The translations under genes were made by a program, and so were the position numbers. Shown here one piece after another: positions 1-8,300 of a stretch of 47,779 nucleotides of DNA. The stretch lies in the NCBI GenBank assembly GCA_016795145.1, contig JAEUII010000349.1, positions 1 to 47,779 on the forward strand, read 5' to 3'. The number at the start of each line of letters is the position of its first letter. The stretch's first letter is position 1. The notes beneath the pieces were generated by a model. That model saw nothing but the letters and a program-made list of their open reading frames with translations, did no database searches and was not told the DNA's origin. This DNA comes from Planctomycetaceae bacterium (GTDB lineage Bacteria > Planctomycetota > Planctomycetia > Planctomycetales > Planctomycetaceae).

Positions 1-2
1 CT

Positions 3-521
3 ACCGCTGTGGAACTCATGGCACTGCCTCGTCGTATTGGCAAACATCCGCTGACCGACAAGGTCGTGAATGCAGGTATCGGCAAATTTGGTCCGTATGT
101 AACGCATGACAAAGTGTTCGCAAGCTTCGACCGAAAGACTCACACGTATGAGCACGAAGGCGATACCTACAACGTACTGACCATTCCGATGGACGCCGCT
201 GTCGAGATGCTTCGCAACACCAAGAAGAAGGCCGCACCAACGGCGCTGCGTGAGCTCGGCAGCCATCCGGAAGACAAGGCCCCGGTGCAGATCTTCGAAG
301 GCAAGTACGGCCCGTACGTGAAGCATGGCGCAGTGAATGCCACGGTGCCCAAAGACACCGACATCGGCAGCATCACACTCGAACAGGCCATTCAATGGCT
401 TGAAGCAAAAGCCTCCAAAGGAACAGCTCGCAAAACCGCCCGCAAGGCCGCTCGATCAGCCGATACGAAAGGGGCTGCGAAGTCCGTTGTGAAGAAGGTG
501 CGAAAGAAGAAATCGACCTGA
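3..521 (+). CDS. topA: DNA topoisomerase I, C-terminal part (5' end outside window)
   Basis: The reading frame is open from the first bases, so this is the 3' end of a longer gene. Two copies of the short topoisomerase C-terminal repeat are visible, each with a GKFGPYV or GKYGPYV core (around codons 25 and 100 of the visible part). This zinc-free repeat follows the catalytic core in many bacterial type IA topoisomerases, which relax negative supercoils. The protein ends in a Lys/Arg/Ala-rich tail of about 35 residues (ARKTARKAARSADTKG and on), resembling a histone H1-like DNA-binding tail. The catalytic tyrosine domain lies outside the window. The identification rests on the repeat alone but the pattern is characteristic. 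Confidence 0.85.
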   Translation, partial: TAVELMALPRRIGKHPLTDKVVNAGIGKFGPYVTHDKVFASFDRKTHTYEHEGDTYNVLTIPMDAAVEMLRNTKKKAAPTALRELGSHPEDKAPVQIFEGKYGPYVKHGAVNATVPKDTDIGSITLEQAIQWLEAKASKGTARKTARKAARSADTKGAAKSVVKKVRKKKST

Positions 522-593
522 CCTGCCGCCCTGGCGAGCGGGATGCGTCAGCTTCCCGGTATGCGTTTCGACGACGAGTAACGGAGTCGTAAC

Positions 594-666
594 CACTAAT
601 GGGCACTAATGAACGCTAATCAAATAACGTAGAGCCGCCCAATTTTCTGTCCACCATTTTCTGTCC
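594..666. repeat. Two short periodic repeats in the topA/uxaA gap
   Basis: The 223-bp gap between two converging genes has three ACTAAT or GCTAAT units at 10-bp spacing (594, 604, 614) and then ATTTTCTGTCC twice at 14-bp spacing (642-652 and 656-666). No terminator with a T tract is visible. Otherwise the gap looks non-coding. Confidence 0.5.
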
Positions 667-744
667 GACTAACGAGCCCTGATGCGGCGCGTGTACCGGT
701 GGGTTCACACGGTTCACACCGCATCGTTCGCCGTGGGATGTGCT

Positions 745-2292
745 CTAGAAAATCGGTCCAGGCATCCACGGGCAAAACTCTTCGTCGCCGATTCCCTGTT
801 GTTCGCTGAGCGTCTTGTCTCCGCTGGCAACCGCGACGATCTTTTCGAAGATTTCGGTGCCAACATTTTCGATGGTGTTACCGTCCAGAATGCTGCCCGC
901 GTTCAAGTCCATATCCTCACGCATGCGGTTGTACAACGGCGTATTGGTCGCGACCTTAATGGTTGGCGTCGGCTTGCAGCCAAAGCAGCTTCCTCGACCT
1001 GTTGTAAAGACCACAACCTGACACCCGCCGGCAACAAGTCCCGTCACGGAGATCGGGTCGTAGCCAGGCGTGTCCATGAACGTAAAGCCTTTCTCCGTAA
1101 TCGGTTCTGCAAACTGATAAACGGCTCTCAATGGCGCTGTGCCGCCTTTCGCGACAGCCCCCAGAGACTTCTCAATGATCGTTGTTAGTCCCCCCTGCTT
1201 GTTTCCGTAGGACGGGTTGTTGTCGATCGAGGCATTGTTCTTCTTCGCATAGTCTTCCCACCAGCGAATCCGCTCCAGCAGCTGTGCACCGACAGAGCGT
1301 GAGATCGATCGTCGAGTCAGCAGTTGCTCGGCTCCATACACTTCCGGTGTTTCCGCAAGCACTGATCCGCCACCGTGAGCCACCAGGAGATCACTCGCGT
1401 AACCCAGTGCCGGGTTGGCCGTAATACCGCTGGCCCCGTCGCTTCCGCCGCACTGAAGTCCCAGGATCAGCTCCGAAAGCGGAATGGGTTCTCGTCGAAC
1501 GTTATTCGCATCCGGAAGCAACTCTCTCAAAACTCCGACAGCGCGGTCCACCGTTCGTCGGACGCCGCCGACTTCCTGGATGTTCAGAATCATGGGCAAC
1601 GAACTATCAGCAGACGCTTTGCGACCGCCGAGCTGAACCAGTCCCTGAGTCTCCTGAAGATGACTGGCCTGAGCAGTCTCGCATCCCAGTCCAAGAACGA
1701 TACACGCTGCAATGTTCGGATGACGAGCAAACCCGGCGAGCGTTCGGTTGAGCAACAAATGGTCTTCACCGTTGTAAGCGAACGCACATCCGCTCTTGTG
1801 CACGATGGGGATCACGCCATCAATATTCGGAAACGCGCTCAGGTCCGATTTCGACAGTTCCTGAGCCACATAGCGCGATGTCGTTGCGGAACAGTTCACA
1901 GTGCTGATGACCGCGATGTAGTTGCGAGTCCCCGCGGATCCGTTCTTGCGACGATAACCCTGAAACGTTCGTGGGGTCGGCGCTGGAAACGAAACGAGTT
2001 CTGTCGAAAACTCGTAGCCGGACTTCTCACGTTCAATGCTGACATTGTGCACATGAACCCACTGTCCGGGCGAAATATCACTGGCGGCAGAACCAATCGG
2101 CTGTCCAAACTTCCTGATCGTCGCCCCCTTCGGTATCGAGATCAGTGCAACCTTGTGATTCACCGGAATGGCTTCAGTAATCGTCACGCAGCGTCCCGCA
2201 ACAGTGACACTTTCGCCCTGCTGAAGAGCACGGCGAGCCACTGCGATGGTGTCGGACGGGTGAAGCAGAAGGAGGGGTTCAAGTGCGGACAC
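745..2292 (-). CDS. uxaA: UxaA-family altronate dehydratase-like protein
   Basis: Predicted sugar-acid dehydratase of the altronate/galactarate family, which removes water from D-altronate to give 2-keto-3-deoxygluconate in hexuronate catabolism. The N-terminal about 90 residues form a SAF-type domain (VNHKVALISIPKGATI). The rest is the UxaA catalytic region, with GTRNYIAVISTVNCS, a CGGSDGASG motif and GRGSCFGCKPTPTIKVATN near the C terminus. I chose the GTG at 2292 (515 aa) because the family starts just before the SAF domain. The frame stays open to 2526, but that extension has no family-like sequence. The gene diverges from gap. No other uronate gene is nearby, so the exact substrate is uncertain. 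Confidence 0.85.
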   Translation of the reverse strand: MSALEPLLLLHPSDTIAVARRALQQGESVTVAGRCVTITEAIPVNHKVALISIPKGATIRKFGQPIGSAASDISPGQWVHVHNVSIEREKSGYEFSTELVSFPAPTPRTFQGYRRKNGSAGTRNYIAVISTVNCSATTSRYVAQELSKSDLSAFPNIDGVIPIVHKSGCAFAYNGEDHLLLNRTLAGFARHPNIAACIVLGLGCETAQASHLQETQGLVQLGGRKASADSSLPMILNIQEVGGVRRTVDRAVGVLRELLPDANNVRREPIPLSELILGLQCGGSDGASGITANPALGYASDLLVAHGGGSVLAETPEVYGAEQLLTRRSISRSVGAQLLERIRWWEDYAKKNNASIDNNPSYGNKQGGLTTIIEKSLGAVAKGGTAPLRAVYQFAEPITEKGFTFMDTPGYDPISVTGLVAGGCQVVVFTTGRGSCFGCKPTPTIKVATNTPLYNRMREDMDLNAGSILDGNTIENVGTEIFEKIVAVASGDKTLSEQQGIGDEEFCPWMPGPIF

Positions 2293-3627
<1,335 letters not shown>

Positions 3628-3653
3628 TTTCCAGCGACAACCTGGATCACATC

Positions 3654-3684
3654 GAAGCCCGGTCTCCACCGGGCTTCTTTTTTT
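3654..3684 (+). terminator. Rho-independent terminator of gap
   Basis: A perfect 9-bp stem (GAAGCCCGG at 3654-3662 and CCGGGCTTC at 3669-3677) has a 6-nt loop and is followed directly by seven T residues. It lies 27 bp after the gap stop codon. Confidence 0.9.
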
Positions 3685-3696
3685 GTTCAAACGGCC

Positions 3697-3745
3697 TCAT
3701 AGAGCATTGAGAAGTGAAACGCAGAAGGCCGAGGGCGGCCATCCT
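3697..3745. repeat. Partial copy of the 11-kb MITE-like element
   Basis: This 49-bp stretch matches the reverse complement of 11070-11118 at 45 of 49 positions, including GGCCGAGGGCGGCCATCCT. It contains one terminal inverted repeat and about 25 bp of adjoining interior, and the second end is missing. It sits right behind the gap terminator, in the leader region of the next gene. Confidence 0.75.
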
Positions 3746-3875
3746 CCGCAAAATACGAGAGGATTCAAAAGTACAGTTAGTGCTGGTCACCGCCTGGCGT
3801 ACAATACCCTCCTCGAACGGGGGCATGGCGAGCAGGTCTTCCGGTCAGCAACCCGAGTTTCTCAGCAGAGCCTTC

Positions 3876-5285
3876 ATGAACAGTGAATCGGACACAGTCA
3901 CTTCCACTCCGACCCCTGCGACACCTCGCTGGCGGCGAGCAACAGTGACGGCCTCAATGATTGTCGGCATGCTGCTGACCGGAACAGCCGTCGCCCCAAG
4001 TCTGCTGCTGCGGTCGTATCGCAACGAGGTTCTTGCCTCTGCCGTCAAAGACCCGTCACTCCAGGTCTCCTGCCAGGATCTGCAGGGCGGCTGGTTTACG
4101 CCACTATCGTTCTCTGATGTTTCTGTTCAGGACGTTGATGGAAAGCTGAAGTGTTCGATTGCCACACTTCAGACATCTCGCACGCTGTTCAGTTTCCTCA
4201 CCAGCGCGCGGGCTGCAACCGACATTGTCCTGAAGCAGCCTCAACTGGAAGTTCATGTGGCTGAAGATGGAAAGTGGCCTGTCCTGGGAGCAGGACAACC
4301 GGACCATTCGGAAGTGACCTTTGCGATCAGCGATGGTTCATTCCGGATGACAGTGCCATGGCGATCGCTGCCCATTGTCGACCTGAAGGGACTGGACCTG
4401 AAAGGCGCAGTTCGACCAGGCTCCGATGGCCGACAGACGCTGACGACAGAAGGCACAAGGATCCTGGATCACGTGGCTCTCTCTGATTTGCACGCGGATC
4501 AGAATCTCGCATTGATTGCTCCTGTCCTTTCACAGTCGACGGAGATCTCCGGTTCCACGTCGTTGTGGCTCGAACCGATGTCTGTTCCGCTGGAAGGCGA
4601 TGCGGCAATGAATCCGTTTCCGATTCGTGGTCGTGCCGTTGTCCATTCGCTGCAGGCCAGACTGAAGCAGGACTGGGCGAGACAGTTGGCTCTCGTCGCG
4701 GGACAAATGTCCGGCTCAGAACTTCCGGATGAAATTCAGGTCGCCCAGGATTCAGAGATTCGATTCGATGTCTCGGAGCAGGGGATCCGGCACGACAGCA
4801 TGGTCTTCCTGCTTCCAGAGATCGCGGAGAGCTTCGCTGTCGAATCCTCCGGCGCAATCCTGCTCGATGAGTCACTCGATCTGACTCTGACGGTTCAGCT
4901 GCCAAAGGTTCAAACCGCAGACAAACCGTTTCTTAGCATGCTGGCTCAGATGAGCGCCGAACCGTTGCGACTGGCCGTTAAGGGGACGGTTTCGAAACCT
5001 CAGCTTCAGATGCCCGAAGGGATGGACGTTTTGGGCCAGTTGATGAAGCGGATTTCACCAGCGTCGTATCAGGAAGAAGCTCCCAGTATTCCTGAAGCAG
5101 CTGGCGGGCTGATTGAGAAAGTCGGTCAGCCGGGAGCGAAGCCTTCTGCGACGGATCTGACAGGAGGCATTATCGATCTCATTCGAGCCATCGATAAAAC
5201 TCCGAAAGATCCTGAAGCCGCAAAGGCTGCTCGTGAGGCTCGTGAAAAGAAGAAGGCGGAACGTCGTCGACGTAAGTCCGAATGA
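3876..5285 (+). CDS. Membrane-anchored AsmA-like protein
   Basis: 469-aa protein of unknown function. After a short polar N terminus it has one membrane anchor (MIVGMLLTGTAVAPSLLL, about residues 30-47). A long beta-rich region follows, with AsmA/DUF748-like phrases such as DLQGGWFTPLSFSDVSVQDV and a late segment LDLTLTVQLPKVQ. AsmA-like proteins span the periplasm and are linked to lipid or envelope transport. It ends in a Lys/Arg-rich tail (REARE, KKKAERRRRKSE). I chose the ATG at 3876 because the frame upstream runs through a dispersed repeat, although an ATG at 3825 is also possible. A 249-bp gap separates it from the adaptor gene on the same strand. The family call is by overall pattern only. 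Confidence 0.55.
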   Translation: MNSESDTVTSTPTPATPRWRRATVTASMIVGMLLTGTAVAPSLLLRSYRNEVLASAVKDPSLQVSCQDLQGGWFTPLSFSDVSVQDVDGKLKCSIATLQTSRTLFSFLTSARAATDIVLKQPQLEVHVAEDGKWPVLGAGQPDHSEVTFAISDGSFRMTVPWRSLPIVDLKGLDLKGAVRPGSDGRQTLTTEGTRILDHVALSDLHADQNLALIAPVLSQSTEISGSTSLWLEPMSVPLEGDAAMNPFPIRGRAVVHSLQARLKQDWARQLALVAGQMSGSELPDEIQVAQDSEIRFDVSEQGIRHDSMVFLLPEIAESFAVESSGAILLDESLDLTLTVQLPKVQTADKPFLSMLAQMSAEPLRLAVKGTVSKPQLQMPEGMDVLGQLMKRISPASYQEEAPSIPEAAGGLIEKVGQPGAKPSATDLTGGIIDLIRAIDKTPKDPEAAKAAREAREKKKAERRRRKSE

Positions 5286-5534
5286 TCCTTGAAGTTGCCT
5301 TCTCCACCGTGGTGAGCGTTCGACCGGCTTTCGACCTCATTGTCATCGCCGGAAACCTGGATAATCACTGCATTTCGCATCATCAGCCGAGTTTGAAAAA
5401 TGGCGAAGAATGTTCGGGAAGCGAGCTTCTTTCCCGATAGGATTCGCATTTCGGCGAACTTACCCGGTCACCCCGACCTGTGTCCCGTGAAACTGTCTCT
5501 TCCGGGCTATGTCCCGATCGCCTGAGCTGACTTC

Positions 5535-6935
5535 ATGAAATTCATTATTCGACTGCTGGTGATTTTGGCCATCCTCGCTCTTCTGGGCTTCGGCGGCTAC
5601 AAGGCTCAGGGATGGCTGGCGGAACGCAACAAGCCGCGTTTCAAGACTGCAAAAGTGGAGACCGGTGATCTCCGGATCAGCGTGAACGCTTCGGGCGAAG
5701 TGAACCCGGTCCTGAAGGTCAAAGTGGGCAGCTTCGTCTCCGGTCCGATTCTTAAGCTGCACGTCGACTACAACACCGAGGTCAAAGCCGGCGATCCACT
5801 CGCTGACATTGATCCTCGCATCTACGACGCCAACGTGGCCCGCGATGAAGCGGCTCTGCTGACCCGCAAAGCCGATGTGCTGAGAGTTCAGGCCGAACTT
5901 CAGCGAGCAATCAATGACGAGAAGCGATCGATCGCACTGAAGTCAGAGAACCCTGAATTCATCTCTCAGGCCGAAATGGACCAGTATCGTTTTTCCCGCC
6001 AGGCACTCGAAGCTCAGGTTCAGGTTGCCGAAGCCGGTGTTCGCCAGGCGGAAGCGAACCTCGAAAACTCCAAAGCCAACGTCGGTTATACAAAGATCAC
6101 GTCACCTGTGGATGGAGTTGTGATCGATCGAAAGATTGACCCAGGTCAAACACTCGCCGCGCAGTTTCAAACGCCCGAGTTGTTTGTGATTGCTCCCCAG
6201 ATGCGGGAGAAGATGCATATCCAGGCGTCCGTTGACGAAGCAGATATTGGTCTGATCAAGCAGGCGGAAGCAACGAAGCAGCCCGTGTTCTTTTCCGTCG
6301 ATGCTTATCCCGATGTCGTCTTCAAGGACGCAACGATCGAGCAGATCCGAATCGCTCCGACGGTCGCTCAGAACGTTGTCACCTACCCTGTCATCGTGGC
6401 GACTCCCAACCCGGACCTGAAACTGCTGCCGGGTATGACGGCGAATCTGACTTTCCAGGTGTCTGAATTGAAGGACATTCTGAAGATTCCAAATGAAGCT
6501 CTTCGATTCAATCCGGAGAAGATTCACGTTCGTGAAAGTGATCAGAAGTACCTCGAGCTGGCCATTGCCCAGGACCCAAAAGATGACGTCGCCACTTCGT
6601 CGCTGGAACCACCAGTCGACGACAGCGTCGCCGCCGCAAAGGCCGCAATGAGACGCATTGTCTGGGTTCAGGAAACGGCTGTGGAAGCAGCGGACATGGC
6701 TCAGAAGAAAAAAGAAGAGGATGCGAAGAAGGCTGGCAAACCTGCTCCTGCTGCGATTGCTGCTCCGGTTCCCGCAACGGACCCTGTAACTGGGCTTCCT
6801 CTGATGAGCGGAAAGCTCCGGGCTATTGAGATCTTCATCGGCGACAGTGATTATCGTTTTACTCAGGTGACTTCCGGAGATCTGAAAGACGGAGACATTG
6901 TGGTCACGGGCATTAAGCCTCCGGAGGCTCCATGA
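5535..6935 (+). CDS. HlyD/MacA-type periplasmic adaptor
   Basis: Membrane-fusion subunit of an ABC efflux or secretion system, 466 aa. An N-terminal membrane segment (residues 4-22, FIIRLLVILAILALLGFGG) precedes a lipoyl-like half motif (GEVNPVLKVKVGSFVSGPI). A coiled-coil hairpin of about 100 residues follows, then the second half motif (ITSPVDGVVIDRKIDPGQ) and a beta-barrel domain (LLPGMTANLTFQVSE). The C-terminal part carries an Ala/Lys/Pro-rich insert (KKKEEDAKKAGKPAPA) not usual for the family. The stop overlaps the start of the permease gene by 4 bp (ATGA), so the two are probably translated together. The transported substrate cannot be read from sequence. Confidence 0.9.
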   Translation: MKFIIRLLVILAILALLGFGGYKAQGWLAERNKPRFKTAKVETGDLRISVNASGEVNPVLKVKVGSFVSGPILKLHVDYNTEVKAGDPLADIDPRIYDANVARDEAALLTRKADVLRVQAELQRAINDEKRSIALKSENPEFISQAEMDQYRFSRQALEAQVQVAEAGVRQAEANLENSKANVGYTKITSPVDGVVIDRKIDPGQTLAAQFQTPELFVIAPQMREKMHIQASVDEADIGLIKQAEATKQPVFFSVDAYPDVVFKDATIEQIRIAPTVAQNVVTYPVIVATPNPDLKLLPGMTANLTFQVSELKDILKIPNEALRFNPEKIHVRESDQKYLELAIAQDPKDDVATSSLEPPVDDSVAAAKAAMRRIVWVQETAVEAADMAQKKKEEDAKKAGKPAPAAIAAPVPATDPVTGLPLMSGKLRAIEIFIGDSDYRFTQVTSGDLKDGDIVVTGIKPPEAP

Positions 6936-8173
6936 GTTTCTTGCTGACGGTCTACGTTGCGGTTCGCGCGCTGCTTCGAAACAAGATGCGTGCATCGTTG
7001 ACGATTCTTGGGATCGTGATCGGAATTGCTGCGGTGACCACCATGGTTTCCGTGGGCAGCAGTGCCGGACAGTTGCTGCAGAATCAGCTCCAGTCGATTG
7101 GGTCGAACTTCATCGTGGTTCAGCCGAAGTTCGAACGTCGACGCGGCGTGCAGTCCGGTAACGTGATCACTCTGACGGACGATGATGCACAGGCCATTGG
7201 TCGCGAATGTCCTTCGGTTCTGGCGTATTCTCCGCTGGTGTTTGGTGCTCGCCCCGTCGTTCGTGGCAACAGCAACATGCAGCCGAAAGAAATGTGGGGA
7301 GTCGGCGTCGACTATCTTCGAGTCCGCAGCTGGGACATCGATGCGGGCGGCTTCTTCACTGAGCGTGATGAACGAGCCGGAAACTGCGTTTGCGTGGTTG
7401 GGCATACGGTCGTGAGAGAATTGTTTCCGGCCGACAATCCAATTGGTCAACAGCTTCGCATCGGCAATATTCCGTTTACCGTCGTTGGTGTCCTCGGAAA
7501 AAAAGGCGCTTCGCTGACCGGGGATGACCAGGACAATGTGATGCTGATGCCGTACACAACGGTGAAGAAACGATTGCAGGGCTCCTCATTCAAAGACGTC
7601 GCCGCCATCCTCGTCGGCGCGAAAGCGCCGGAGCTGATTGATTCTGCCAAGGGCGAGATCATTCAGCTGCTCAACGATCGACACCATATTGCTCCAGGAC
7701 AGAAGACCGACTTTGAAGTTGTCACGAGCGCGCAGTTGTCAGAATTGTTCGGCACGATCACCGGTATGATGACGATGCTGCTGGCATCCATCGCCGGCAT
7801 CTCACTTCTCGTCGGCGGCGTCGGCATTATGAACATCATGCTGGTCTCGGTCACCGAGCGAACTCGTGAGATCGGTATCCGCATGGCCGTGGGCGCGCGG
7901 GGACGCGACATTCTGGTTCAGTTCCTGATCGAATCTGTCGTGCTCAGCTGCTTTGGAGGAGTCATTGGGCTGGCGATGGGAATCAGCGCGTCTGTCGGCA
8001 TCACGACTCTGATCAATTCGATCAGCCCAGGTGCAGACTGGCCTGTCGTCGTTTCCATTCCAGCCGGCGTGATTGCGATGATCTTTGCCGCCGTCGTAGG
8101 ACTCGTGTTTGGTCTTTATCCCGCATGGCAGGCCAGCCGACTCGATCCGATCGACGCGCTCCGCTACGAATAG
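6932..8173 (+). CDS. MacB-type ABC transporter permease (FtsX family), no ATPase domain
   Basis: 413-aa inner-membrane permease. It has an N-terminal membrane segment (about residues 15-40, MRASLTILGIVIGIAAVTTM), a periplasmic core domain and three C-terminal membrane segments. The FtsX signature GVGIMNIMLVSVTERTREIG lies between the second and third of these regions, and the protein ends PIDALRYE as is common in the family. True MacB carries an N-terminal ATPase, which is absent here. In split systems the ATPase is a neighbouring gene, but the next gene is a helicase and the previous ones are the adaptor and an AsmA-like protein. The ATPase must therefore be encoded elsewhere. Confidence 0.92.
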   Translation: MSFLLTVYVAVRALLRNKMRASLTILGIVIGIAAVTTMVSVGSSAGQLLQNQLQSIGSNFIVVQPKFERRRGVQSGNVITLTDDDAQAIGRECPSVLAYSPLVFGARPVVRGNSNMQPKEMWGVGVDYLRVRSWDIDAGGFFTERDERAGNCVCVVGHTVVRELFPADNPIGQQLRIGNIPFTVVGVLGKKGASLTGDDQDNVMLMPYTTVKKRLQGSSFKDVAAILVGAKAPELIDSAKGEIIQLLNDRHHIAPGQKTDFEVVTSAQLSELFGTITGMMTMLLASIAGISLLVGGVGIMNIMLVSVTERTREIGIRMAVGARGRDILVQFLIESVVLSCFGGVIGLAMGISASVGITTLINSISPGADWPVVVSIPAGVIAMIFAAVVGLVFGLYPAWQASRLDPIDALRYE

Positions 8174-8269
8174 TCCGCCGTCATTCGCCACGCTTCGTCC
8201 CAATTCACTGTTCCAATGCTGGTTCCGATGTTGGTGAAGCATTGAAATTTCTGGCCGATGATCTCCAAT

Positions 8270-8288
8270 CACCTGACAGTTTCAGGTG
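8270..8288 (+). other. Small hairpin before the helicase gene
   Basis: CACCTGA and TCAGGTG form a perfect 7-bp stem around a 5-nt loop. The hairpin ends 12 bp before the chosen start of the helicase gene. It lacks a T tract, so it could be an operator or an mRNA structure affecting translation. Confidence 0.35.
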
Positions 8289-8300
8289 CAGGACTCGACC

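Noticed and set aside
682..1188. Plus-strand frames opposite the UxaA-like gene
   Set aside because: They mirror a well-conserved enzyme on the other strand and have no motif of their own.
5282..5440. 52-codon frame overlapping the AsmA-like stop (ATGA)
   Set aside because: The overlap is attractive, but the sequence has no signal, motif or codon pattern that marks it as a gene.
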